Shown: one piece after another, positions 12,038 through 22,740 of the stretch | How positions within the stretch are numbered: position 1 is the stretch's first letter | How the letters are laid out: every line of letters starts with the position of its first letter | NCBI GenBank assembly: GCA_023213395.1 | Contig: CM041465.1 | Span: 248,813,741-248,877,740 of the forward strand | Reading direction: 5' to 3' | Source: Cycas panzhihuaensis | Lineage: Eukaryota; Cycadophyta | Length of the DNA: 64,000 nucleotides | Notes under the pieces: model-generated | The model's input: only the letters and a program-made list of their open reading frames with translations | Database searches by the model: none | Told to the model about the DNA's origin: nothing | Translations under genes and position numbers: made by a program

Positions 12038-12609
12038 TGTTGAAGATAACATTTAGCCTTCACATCAATAGGTGATAAGCACAACCCTTAAGATTTTATG
12101 AAGAGAAAGTTGGTTAGCAAATGAAGATGATTAGTATTAAGAATAAGCAACATAGAATATAAGCACCTAAGCAAGTAACAAGCACAATGATCTCAAGCAT
12201 AAGATAAACATAAAATATAGAGGAGAAAGAATTTGTCGTTACTCTAAATAAGCAAGATTAACTTGGATTTAAATTAGTAGTATAACAATACAGACTCACT
12301 TACGTCATGTGATACATAAGGTTTGACTTCCTTATATAGATATGAAGGAGCACTTTGGGTGGTTGGATGTTTGACAAGTGTCAAACATCCAAGCTATACC
12401 ATATGCATGTGGGACAAATGTCCCTTGGGCTCTCTTTGTGAGTAAAAGTATATGAAGGTATATTAGCCTTTAAGTTATAATGTTATATCACTAGAACAAA
12501 TCTGGGTGTGTGCTTGATCACATTAGGTGATAAGTCATCCTAAAATAAAGTATATCAATAATATAATATAAAGTACAATGTTTAACTTATAAATATAAAG
12601 GTCTTAACA
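12038..12609 (-). repeat. 3' LTR of element C
   Basis: Starts TGTTGAAGA and ends GTCTTAACA, matching 28120-28702. The following cccccccatta (12610-12620) is the complement of the purine tract. Confidence 0.92.
12365..12390. repeat. 26-bp palindrome in the C LTR
   Basis: Two perfect 12-bp arms, GGATGTTTGACA and TGTCAAACATCC, flank a 2-base centre. A decayed form is present in the other LTR (about 28449-28472) and in the LTR of element E (about 34624-34652). It could form a hairpin in the LTR transcript or bind a dimeric factor; the role is inferred. Confidence 0.85.
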
Positions 12610-12629
12610 CCCCCCCATTAATACTTATA

Positions 12630-13060
12630 ATGTTAAGTCAGATACCCAAACCACCTCTAAATTTCTTAAAATTTTTTCTACCAAGTTATTTGGTAAAGAT
12701 GTCTAATAGTTGATGGTCTGTGGGCTTGTAATAGAGGTAAATCTCATCATTCTACACATACTCCCTAATGAAATGATGATGGACCATAATGTATTTAGTC
12801 CTTGCATAAAAAACTAGATTCTTAATTAGCTTGAGCACACTTTAATTACCATAATATAACTTGGTGGGGTGATCCTACTCAAGTCTAAGTTTGCTAAGAA
12901 TCTTCCTTAACTATATAACCTCACAAGTTATGTTGATTGCAACTTTGTATTTTACTTTGGTGGAGGATAAGGTAACATTAGGTTACTTCTTGTAACTCCA
13001 TAAAATAAATCTTAAAGTAAGGGTAAAGCAATATCATGAGGTCAAGCAATGGCTATCTTA
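12630..13060 (-). pseudogene. Copia RNase H remnant (element C)
   Basis: Near the purine tract the minus strand encodes LLDIFTK, the conserved C-terminal block of copia RNase H. Upstream is TKYIMVHHHFIREYV, the block that follows the RNase H active site. The frame is interrupted by several stops. Position at the end of pol, directly before the 3' LTR, supports the call. Confidence 0.8.
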
Positions 13061-13186
13061 TCATCCCGCCCAATCAAAATCTAAGAATCCCTCCAAAATG
13101 AAGTTCTCGTTGTGTGTATATTAAAGGCCATATTGCAATGTACCTTTGAGATATTTCAATATACATTTTACTACATTTCAATATTT

Positions 13187-14289
13187 CTAATTAGGTTGAG
13201 ACATGCATCTAGAGCAAATCCTAATTAAAAATAAAAGATTAGGTCTAGTGTTTATCAAGATGATTAGACCACCTAACAGTTGTCGATATAAAGTAGAATT
13301 TGCTAGTGTTATTTTCTCATCAAGTAACAATTTTATTCCATTCTCTATGGGTGTAAACAATAGTTTATATTCCTTCATTCTAAATCGCTATAAAATATTC
13401 TAAGAATATTTACTTTGGGAAATAAAGATATGACCTAGTTGTTGCCATACCTCCATGCTTAGAAAATAATGGAGAAGTCTAAGATCAATCATCTTAAAAC
13501 TTCTCTTAAAATTATCCTTAGGAATTTATATCATCTTATTGTCACTTCTAGTGATCACTAAGTCATCAATACATAAAATGACAAAGACTACAAAGTTATT
13601 CATAACTTTTATGTATACGTTAGGATTTGTTGAAGATCGATGATATCCATGTCTAAAAAAATAATCATCAATTTTATAGTACCAAGCTCTAAAGGCCTGT
13701 TTCAATCTATACAAAATCTTCTTAAGATAATAGATCAAGTGTTCTTTAACATGTATAACATATCTAATAAGTTGCTTCAAATATACGTCCTCATCAAGAT
13801 TGCCATTAAGAAAAATGTTCTTCATGTCTATTTGATATATTTGCCACTTGCATTAAGCAACTAAGGCTAATATGAATTTGATGGTGATCATATTTACTAT
13901 AGGTGCAAAGGTCTTCTCATAGTCAAATCCTTCCTTTTACTTGAATCTCTGTTAAGCATTATGATACTTGGTTAAACTATCATATTAGAATTTGGTATTG
14001 TAAACCCTTTTACAACTAATTATCCATTTGTTTTTAAGTAATTCTACCAAATCATAAGTTCTATTCTTTTCAATAGAATGAATTTCACCATCCATGGCAG
14101 CTTTCTACTTTTCACTTTTACATGCCTCCTCAAAAATGGAAAGCTCATCTACATAAAGCACTTCAATCATAAGTGTATAAGTGATAGATTGTTACCTAAT
14201 CTTTAATAGATATTTTCCTTCTATAACTTGAATGCCCTGCACTATTTTAGTGTACCATTTAGGTAGCTTTTTCTTACATGTAACTTGAA
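13187..14289 (-). pseudogene. Copia reverse transcriptase, interrupted by gypsy D
   Basis: The open stretch 13526-13825 (99 codons) carries NIFLNGNLDEDVYL, LKKILYRLKQAFRAWYYKI and the catalytic region CIDDLVIT. The acidic pair survives although YVDD has become CIDD. 13187-13378 carries YRQLLGGLIILINTRP, the end of the RT. Further upstream to 14289 the minus strand encodes the linker and RT N-terminal part with stops. Element D interrupts pol at 14290, between the linker/RT part here and the integrase on its far side. Confidence 0.85.
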
Positions 14290-15210
14290 TGTGTAGGGGC
14301 GAAAAGAAATACATAATTTTGCAAAGATTTTTATGATTAGATCGCAGTAAATAGTTGGGTCAGTGAGTAGATTATAATTTGAGCAGATTATAAGCAAATT
14401 ATAGTTTGTGAGCAGATTATAATTTGGATAGATTATGAGCATATTGCAGTTCGCAAGAATATTACAATCTAGATAGATTACAAGCAAATTACAATTTAGT
14501 TGGATTGTGAGCAAATCATAGTTTTGCTAACATTGCAAGCATATTATAATTCGGGCAACATTGTAAATAGATCGAGATTGAGACTAAGATTACAAGCAAA
14601 TTGTGGTTCAAGACGAGATCACAAGTGGATCCCAGTTAAGGATGAGATCACGAGCAGATCGTGGTTCAAGATATGACCACGAGTAAATCATAGTTTAGGA
14701 CAGATCATGAGAAGATCGGAGTTCAGGCCGAGATTATGAGTAGATCGTGGATTAGGACAAGGTCACAAGCAGATGGTAGCCTGAGTCAAGATCAAAAATA
14801 GATCGTGATTTAAGCCAGGATTGCAAATGGATCATAGTCCACCAAAGAGTATTGTTACAAACAAATTATATTTTTGAACATACGATGAATTAACTATTGT
14901 ACCTGTTATAACTTATTATGGTTGATATTATTGGAAATTATACTATTTAAGGAAAGAATAGGATGTATTATATAGTAGTTCATACAAGAGTATATAGATA
15001 GCTAAGGATATCTCTTAGTTTATAATTTTCATCTCAATGTAAGTCAGTTTAGCCGTTGATTTTCAATGTACTATTAAGTTTGCATCTAGTTGTCAAAGGA
15101 TTAGCAGTTTCCTATTGTAATAATATCATGTTTTGCATAATATCAGTTATCCCTTATGCTTGCATAATTAATTAGGAGTAATGATGTAATAGATGAGTGC
15201 ACGGAGTACA
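14290..15210 (+). repeat. 5' LTR of element D
   Basis: Begins TGTGTAGGGGC and ends GGAGTACA next to the PBS. Shares its whole layout with 22741-23769. Shorter because it holds fewer internal repeat units. Confidence 0.88.
14586..14843 (+). repeat. 29-bp repeat array in the D 5' LTR
   Basis: About nine degenerate units of 29 bp, typified by AGATCACGAGCAGATCGTGG. Each unit contains two ~14-bp half-units of the form AGATYRYRR, and many carry CACGA...TCGTG inverted halves. Less regular half-units extend left to about 14,355. Confidence 0.85.
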
Positions 15211-15223
15211 TTGGTTCTGTTGC
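15211..15223 (+). other. PBS of element D (tRNA-Glu-like)
   Basis: TTGGTTCTGTTGCC spans 15211-15224, with the PBS starting at TGG. TGGTTCTGTTGCC differs at one base from the complement of the plant tRNA-Glu 3' end as I recall it (TGGTTCCGTTGCC). It does not match initiator Met tRNA, the primer type of the other elements whose PBS I can read clearly. Confidence 0.6.
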
Positions 15224-15744
15224 CTAATAAAATATGGAAGACTTAACTATAATAGGATGGATAGAGTCGAGTAGATAACAAGACCTCTTCCATGCCACCT
15301 AGGGTAGAAAAGGAATTAAAAAAAGAATGCAGAGAATGCTAGAAGAATGATAGACTCCAGGCTGGAGTAAAAAAGTCGAGATTTGTAATTACGCTAAGGA
15401 AGCAAGTGAAGAGACAACCACTTGCTAACTTGATTTTAGGAAGGAAGTCAAGTAAGGAGGAGGAAATGTGAACATAGGCAGAAATATCAGAGGAGTCTAT
15501 CAAAGAAAAGATAATCGAAGTAGAAAATAGCCAAGGGTATACATTAGAAGAGGATCCCCCTAAAGTAGAAGTTAATATGATAGAAATCCATAAAGAAATT
15601 ATAGAAAATTTATTAATACAGGGGAGAAGAAATAGTTCGATCAGATTAGAACTGTATAGCACAATAAACAAAGAGGGGAACCATCATTTGATAGAAGTCA
15701 AAACTCCCCTAAGCCATATTTTGAATCCATTATTCAAAGTTACA

Positions 15745-16975
15745 ATGGCAAACTCTAGAGGAAGTGCAGGCAGGGGAAGTACACTACCAGGAGGAAACTT
15801 GGGTGGTGGATCATCATTGAATCATTTGTTGTTTATGAATGTAAGAGGAAGTGGCAATCTACCATTGTAAAGAACAAGCCAAGGAAGTAGAGCAAGATCA
15901 ATGGGACCTTACATAATTGTACAAAATGATTTTGCATTCTTGAGTGTATAATTTGATGGATCGAAGGAACTTAGAGACCATTTAGCATTATTTCAAAATA
16001 AAATAAAAATAAAGAAAGTTACAAATCTAGAGGAGATAAAAGCTCGTTCTTTTCCACCTTGCGGGGAGCAGCAATTGCATGGTTCTAGCATGTTGCAGCA
16101 TAGAATCTATCATAGGATAGATTACAAGATTATTTTTTGGATCAATTCCAAAATTGAAGGATCCTATGGCCATTTTCCAAGCCCTAGAAGAAATAAAATA
16201 GTATCCCATAGAATCTGTAAGTGATTTTGATGGATGAATGCCAATAATAATGAGTAAAATATAGCCAATAATAGTAAGTAGCCTAATGCTAGTAATGAGA
16301 TATTTTATGCAAGGATTAATTCCATAATTGAGAGACAAAATTTTATTGTATTTGATGAATAACTACGAAAAAGCATGTGAGTTGGCTTTGAAGTCTGAAA
16401 ATAAAATGAAGACTATGTACTCTTAATGGGCCAACTAGTAGACAGGGCAAACGGGTCTAATTCTTTCTCATCTAATATGGGGAGCGAATTATCAAATAGG
16501 AACAAATCCAAAGGTTAAGGTGCTAAGAAAAGAAGTGGAAGCATTAAAACACCAACCAATAGTGGTAAAATTAGCCAATATGTACCATAACCAAGAAGTG
16601 GAGAATCTACATTTGGAGCTTGCCAACTTGTATTTGGAAAAATCATGATAAAATATATGGTATCCACCACCATACAACCAACAAGGATATCTAAAGAGTG
16701 AACATAATAAAACACTAGCATGGTATGAGTATTATAGGAAAACAAACCATAATACATGGGTGTGTTTTTCTCGTCCTAAGAATGATATCCACAATGTATT
16801 CCTGTAAAAGCTAGAGAAATAGAAAAATAATATAAAGGGAAGACCAAGCCAGTCAGATGTTTTCTATGTCAAAGATAGGGTCATTTCAAATCAGACTGCC
16901 CATTAGAAAAAAAAATGGGAGAATTCATCTGTAAAGAATGCGGACCAGTGGACCACGAGTGGATAAACTATCCAA
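15745..16975 (+). pseudogene. Gypsy gag (element D)
   Basis: A likely start is ATG at 15745 (MANSRGSAGRGS, a Gly/Ser-rich N-terminus). Near 15955-16080 it encodes FDGSKELRDHLALFQNKI and then TLRGAAIAWF, hallmarks of the Retrotrans_gag fold. At about 16,510-16,640 a leucine- and charge-rich stretch could be a coiled coil. Two zinc knuckles follow at 16,858-16,960: the first keeps C-C-H-C but has a stop inside, and the second (CKECGPVDHEWINY) has lost its last cysteine. Many in-frame TAG and TAA stops are present. Gag would package the RNA genome. Confidence 0.82.
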
Positions 16976-17379
16976 AGAATAATACACAAAATGCAAATTT
17001 GGCCTTGATCATTCCAAATAAAGAAGTTCCTCTCCAATTGCAAACATAAAGTAGAAAGACAACTTCCATGCTTATCCAGGATACCTTTTTAGATCCAGTA
17101 GTAGAAAAGTAGAGAATCTAAGAAGTTGTCAAAATCTTGCAAGATGAAATGGGCAAAGTACAACAAGAAGAATCTCATTAAGAAGGCCGATTTAAAGGAT
17201 AAATATATAAGAGATAGACAACCCCTATAAAAATTCAGTCAAAGGAAGGTATGAATCCATGGTCAAGACTTCATATGGTTAGGGATTTACTGATTGAATT
17301 AGGAGTCTCAATTCCTACTACAGTAGTATTTAAATGGTAGGAAGCTGGTTATTTTTAACAATTGATTTTAGATTAGATT

Positions 17380-17735
17380 AAAAAACCTGTCATGATAGAT
17401 GTTAAAGAAAAGGGGGTCAATCCAAGAGTACTAATGATCATTTTTTATACAATATTATGTAAAATAATTTTGGATAGAGGATGATGAGTCAATGTGATCC
17501 TTAAGTCTTCTTGGATAGAATTGGGAAGGCTAGAAATGGTAGCCCTAGACTATTTAATTAGATTGACCAACCAGTTACAGGTAAGACCAATGGGAACATT
17601 AATAAATATTCCAATCATAGTTACAGGAACCACTATTTTATTAGATTTCGTAATGGTGCAAATGTAAAATGAAAAAAGAATGTATCTAACATTCCTAGGG
17701 AGACTGTGGTTACTGGAAACAAAAGCAATTCAAGA
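17380..17735 (+). pseudogene. Gypsy aspartic protease (element D)
   Basis: The plus-strand frame contains ILDRG followed by two stops and VNVILKSSW, the remains of the plant gypsy protease block (D-x-G-S-x-V-N). About 80 residues on is FLGRLWLLETKAIQD, which corresponds to the second conserved loop (L-L-G-R-x-W-L) of these proteases. It follows the gag zinc knuckles, as expected. Confidence 0.75.
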
Positions 17736-18007
17736 CTGAGGGGAATTCACATTCGCATGAAAGCTAGAAATAAAGTAGTGACCTTACCATTATGGTCAGA
17801 TGGGCCTCAGATAGAGAAGATAGTTGATGAAGAACGAGCATCATCCACAACTGTAGGATCAGAACCCACTATAAGACCATGCTTGGAAGTGGTTTATTAA
17901 CTTCAAACAAATGTACCAAGTAATGCATCATTAAATATATGATAAATTAGCTACACAATGCTTGGGAAGAGACTGAATCTACTCCACGCTATAAGTTAGA
18001 AGTATGC

Positions 18008-18460
18008 ATGAATTCTTTAGAATCAAATGGCGTAATAGAAAAGGAAGCAACACAGAACACACCAAGCCTAGAGGAAAAGTTCAATAACAAAAGGAAGTTT
18101 TGGGGACAAGTAGATCAGGCTAAAAACCATATAGATTATTGTAATCAATTATTAACAAATAAAAATCAGCATCAAGAATTTTGTTATTTATTTGCATTAT
18201 CACTTGAGGGTCAAGTTATAGTATGGTTTTCGATTAATAGTAGTATGTTTAGATCATGGAATAAAAATTCTTATTAAGATTTCAAAAATGAGATAGTAAG
18301 TCATCAACATTTTGAGATATTAATAATCCCCTAACAAACACCTATGAAATAGGAATTGAGCCAAGTTGTAACCAAATTGAAATAAAATAAAACGGTGGTG
18401 AATTTCCTAAAGAATATTCTAACATGGAATATGGGAACAAAGTAATTGAGCAATTACAAG
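18008..18460 (+). pseudogene. Second gag-like segment between PR and RT (element D)
   Basis: An 89-codon open stretch (18008-18277) ends LFALSLEGQVIVWFSI. This looks like the core of a Retrotrans_gag domain (F-x-x-S-L-x-G-x-A-x-x-W-F) followed by a basic DFKNEIVSH segment. After a stop the same strand encodes LSQVVTKLK and NFLKNILTW, which resemble the next gag helices. A normal gypsy pol has no gag domain here. It could be a gag fragment captured by recombination, a tiny nested remnant, or a chance resemblance. Confidence 0.45.
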
Positions 18461-18589
18461 CATATATGTTGAATCAAGATGGCAAGGTGATATTGAGTGA
18501 ATAATTAAACATATGACAGATAGATGTAGGCATGAAAGAATATCCCCAAATGATCTCAATAAGAGACTATTGGGATAAGGAGATTGTGT

Positions 18590-19560
18590 AATAGGCCACA
18601 AGTTTGTTTTTAGAATATAAAGATGTTTTTGCATGGTCTTATCAGTACCTAAAGGGGATACCACTGGAACTGGGAGAACATCGAATTGAGCTAATAGAAG
18701 GAATGAAGCTAGTTCGCCAGCATCCTTATCAGTTGAATCCCTAAGGAAAGAGTGAAAGAAGAATTGGATAAATTATTAGAAGTTGGGTATATTTTTGAAG
18801 TTAAAACTAATGAATGGGCAAGTCCAATAGTAGTAGTATCCAAAAACAATGGGAATCTTCCTATTTATGTAGATTACAGAGCTCTTAATAAAGCAACAAA
18901 AAGAGACCCCTTTCTAATACCTTTCACACAAGATATTCTGGAGAAGATAGCAGGCCATGAAGTTTACTCATTCATAGATGGATTCAGTGGATATAACCAA
19001 GTGAAAATTATGGAGCAAGATCAACTGAAGACAACTTTTATCACTGAATGGGGGACATATATGTATAAGATGATGCTCTTTAGATTAACAAATACACCAG
19101 CCACCTTTTAGAGAATCATTCTGAACATTTTTAGTAGGTAATTGGTAAGTCCATTAAAGTTTTTTTAGATGATTGGATGCTGTATTCATTATTAAAAAAT
19201 CACTTGGTAAATTTGAAAACAATGTTAGAGATGTGTTGGAAGAGCAAGCTTTGTTTAAACCTGGTAAAATGTACATTTTTTATTTCATTTAGATCCCATT
19301 TAGGGCATATTGTAAGCAAAGATGGCTACAGACAGATCCAAGTAAAGTGACAATAATCTTGAATTTTCTAGTACCCAAAACAACAAAACAGGTGAAGGCC
19401 TTTTTAGGTATGATAGGGTACTATAGGAAATTTATCAAAGGATATGTACAGATTATAAATCTTTTAGAAAATTTGCTTAAGAAAATGATAGCCTGGGAAT
19501 GGAATTTATAACAACAATTAGCATTCAAATTACTGAAAAAGAAAATTATAGAAGCTCCTA
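18590..19560 (+). pseudogene. Gypsy reverse transcriptase (element D)
   Basis: Preceded by YKDVFAWSYQYLKGIPLELG, the PR-RT linker typical of plant gypsy. The open part 18752-19111 (119 codons) holds VDYRALNKATKRDPFLIPF, SFIDGFSGYNQVKI and LFRLTNTPATF, the RT palm blocks. The catalytic box follows in another segment as VFLDDWMLYS near 19,159-19,190, so both aspartates survive. GYYRKFIKGYV in the connection region appears near 19,420. Stops and a frameshift separate these blocks. Confidence 0.92.
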
Positions 19561-19569
19561 TTTTAAGAT

Positions 19570-19990
19570 TTCCATATTGGGATCAACCATTTCACATTCA
19601 CGTTGATGCTTCCTTAATGGCAATATGATGTGTTTTAATGCAACCTGGTAATAATAATATAGACTTGCCTATTCATTTTGCTAGTAGAAAATTGACCCCT
19701 ACTAAATAGAATTATTGAGTTACAGAGTGGGAGAGTTTGGGCATGGTTTACGCCCTATAGAAGTTTAAGCATTGTTTACTAGCTAACCCATTCATTTTTA
19801 ATGTAGATCATTAAGATTTGAAATACTTAATAAATAAACCTATTTTATAGGGCAGAATCAGCAGGTGGCTAATGTTATTTTAAGAATTTAATTTTTAAAT
19901 TATAGTTTAAAAATGTGACAAACATACAATACTGGATGTTCTCTCAAGGGAAGTGGAAGGGGAACCAGCCATAGGAGTACCAAATAACTT
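19570..19990 (+). pseudogene. Gypsy RNase H (element D)
   Basis: Encodes FHIHVDASLMAI around the first catalytic aspartate, then IHFASRKLTPTK, a gap with stops, and ILDVLSRE near 19,930 (the D-A-L-S-R block at the RNase H end). Directly continuous with RT, as in Ty3/gypsy. Confidence 0.85.
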
Positions 19991-20179
19991 TCTAGATACA
20001 CAATTATTTTCTATAGAGGCCATACTGAAATGGTATGAAGGGATTACAAAGTACTTAGCCACTGGGTAGATATTGAAGGGACTAGAATGAGTGGAATGAC
20101 AAAGTTTTATTCATAAAACTTTTCCTTTCTAACTGGTATGAGGGATGCTATATAAGTTAGGCTTAGATGGTATGTGATG

Positions 20180-21300
20180 ATGATGCAGAATGGAGCATGA
20201 GGTGTAGGGCATTTTGTGAGAAGCACATAAAGGGGGAGCAACCAAGCACCAAAGAGTTGAACCGACAATCAAGAAAATCTTACTAGTAGGCTTTTAGTGG
20301 CCATCAATATTCGAGGATACGACAAATGGATAAAAGGATACGATGTGTGTCAATAGGTGGATAAGTCGAGCAAGAATCATTTTATGCCCCTACATCCAAT
20401 TTTGGCACATACACCTTTTGAAAAATAAGGATTGGACTTCATTAAACTGATAAGTCCCCTAGTGAAATGAACAAATGCAAGATATATATTAGTAGCCATA
20501 AACTTTTTCATAAAATGGATAGAAGCTTAACCACTTATACATTGTGATACAAGAAGTACTATAAAATTTTTATATAAAAATATTATTATTTATTTTAGGT
20601 GCCCCTTAGAGTTGGTATCAAATTAGGGTAATAGATTTTTAAATAGTACTATAAAATATTTAACCAACAAATTTATGATCTAACATTTTTAATCTCCCCC
20701 ATACTACCTTAGAGAAAATGGTCAAGTAGAAAGTACTAACAAAATTTTAAAAATTGCCCTATAAAAATATGGGCAAAATGGTTGTATTATGTCCTTCGGT
20801 CCAATAGGACAATGATTAAGTGACCACATAAGTAGATACCATTTCAGTTGGTGTACGGACTAGAAGTAGTACTTCTATTAGAATTCCAAGTGGAAAGTTT
20901 TCGAGTGGCAATACAGTTGAGGATGAATGAATAGAACTCGTGGAATGTATGAATGATGGAATTGTTTAATTTGGATAAAAAAAATGCATAAGCATTGTGG
21001 GAATTATGAACAGAGAAGAGTGTAGGAGAAAGATAATCATTGTAGGTCTCGATCAGTATGTATTGGTTGGACTTCATCCAAATATATATAGTTTTCTATC
21101 AATGGCCATGGCACTAGTAATATTGCAACCATCTATGTTGGAATGTTCAGTGGGCACAATCACAAGAGTAACTAGATTACCAAATGAAGGCCTAGATATC
21201 CCCAAGGATAAGTAGATATCCTAGGAACAAGCCACACAGGAAATTAGAGCTAAAGAACCAGATATTTCTTCTTTAGGAATTTGCATTTTAAGCTTTTTGT
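20180..21300 (+). pseudogene. Gypsy integrase (element D)
   Basis: GGHFV-like and WPSIFEDT mark the HHCC zinc-binding part (20,200-20,330). FIKLISPLVK corresponds to the first core block, ILVAINFFTKWIEA-like residues follow, and SNxGNRFLN is the second active-site block with Asp replaced by Asn. ENGQVESTNKILK near 20,715-20,755 keeps the third catalytic glutamate. A C-terminal region continues to about 21,300. Coming after RNase H, it confirms gypsy order. Many stops. Confidence 0.85.
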
Positions 21301-21661
21301 CAAAGGAAATATATTGGATGGCCTATTTTGTATTAACACGAATTATTCTCGACCAAAAAAATTCATTTATACTGACCCATCTCAGAACGATGTTGATTAA
21401 AATTGTTGAAGGCCAGAAATTCAATTGGGCCAAGTTCGTAGCTACCAAGTTTTCATGAAATTGGGAAGCAACGAGAGGTGCCACTCAATCTATCCTATTT
21501 TTTATCCCACCTTATTTCAAGGTTTGTTTTTTTTATAATGCCCAGGAATTTAGCTACTAGTGGTGCAATAAGGTCAACCTCTTCTAACGAAGTGGATAGA
21601 ATTATACTTAAGGGATCACGGAAGAGGCAGATCATAATTAGTAGAGTTACATAAATAAGTT

Positions 21662-22639
21662 ATGGCCTAGCTTCAGGTACAGTGGCAAGCAAGAATTCCC
21701 CAATCGGGCCTAAAGTTTGAAGAAGAAGTAGAAGAAAAGTCGCGGGTAGAAGAGATCCTACAAGACCCAACAAGGAAAGAAAGAGAAAAGAAGAAATTAA
21801 AGGTGGAAATAAGGGAGGGGAAGCAGAAGGTAGAAGAAGAACCTATCATAAAGGAACCATAATAGAAGAAGCCAAGACCAGTGGAGCCCTTAAAGTATGA
21901 AGAAGAAGAAAAATAGAAAAGAAGGAAGTAAGCAGTAGAAAAAATGTGGCAGGAAATTTTAAAGGCATTAAATAATCAACTAGTAGAGGTAAAATTCAAT
22001 TAATCAAAAGACTACCTAGAGGAGGGCTTGGATCCATTACATTATGATCCATAGGATGTTTCCCAATGGAAAACTTCCTTTTTGGTGAGGGTAACAAGGC
22101 AGCTAGTGACAGAGTTAGAGTAGAGGAATCGAAGACCATCACTAGATATACAAAGAATTCAAAATCTAGAGGATAAATTGGTAGCAGTAGAAGCTTAATT
22201 AGAATTTTTAAAAGAATTTATCTTGTTATGGGTCAAGAATACAGATGAGATTCCTTCAAAGGTACAAGAATTTAAAAGCCATTTTTAATAGGAGATCCCT
22301 CCAAGATTACAGGACATAATTCTCAAGTTAGGCATATGGATACTAGAGACAGAGGAGGAAGCACAACATGCAAATAGATTTTGGTCAAGAATTTATCATT
22401 TGCACTAAGACTTGGAAAGAATAAAAAAGATACACAACAAGGTCAAGTAGGAAATCTCAAAGTTACACTAGGGAGAGAAATCAATATTGGTACAATTGGA
22501 TTCACTTCAAGACGTCGCAATCATGGTGGACTATTATCGATCGCAAGGAAACTAAATTACGTTAACCATTGCTCAACCTAACACTAATTACATCCATCAA
22601 GTGATGAACTAGTTGCACAGAGAGTTGAGTGATATGTAA
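21662..22639 (+). pseudogene. Extra ORF after integrase, coiled-coil-like (element D)
   Basis: One reading frame runs from ATGGCC at 21662 to TAA at 22639, 326 codons without any frameshift. It is broken by about 16 in-frame stops, all TAG or TAA and none TGA. The predicted protein is strongly charged: a Glu/Lys-rich first third (KFEEEVEEKSRVEEILQ, REKKKLKVEIREGKQK) and heptad-like stretches later (NLEDKLVAVEA, LEFLKEFILLWVK). I see no transmembrane segment, zinc knuckle or RT-related motif, so it does not look like an envelope gene. It lies between IN and the purine tract. Function unknown. Confidence 0.65.
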
Positions 22640-22729
22640 GTAATGATTGTTTATTTTTTCATTTTCTTAAAGGGAGGGAAGGAATAAGAAATATTTTTGG
22701 AAATAAGTATGGATATTTGTTAAAATTTT

Positions 22730-22740
22730 GATGGGGGATA
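22730..22740 (+). other. PPT of element D
   Basis: GATGGGGGATA directly precedes the 3' LTR at 22741 and would prime plus-strand synthesis. Confidence 0.8.

Noticed and set aside
14586-14843. CRISPR array
   Set aside because: The units are contiguous and degenerate without unique spacers, and they lie in the LTR of a plant retrotransposon.
15339-15671. 110-codon minus-strand ORF as a gene
   Set aside because: It is antisense to the gag leader of gypsy D, where the plus strand fits retroelement order. Its Ser/Leu-rich composition is typical of a shadow frame.
21662-22639. Envelope-like gene of a plant retrovirus
   Set aside because: No signal peptide, transmembrane helix or cysteine pattern; the sequence is charged and coiled-coil-like.
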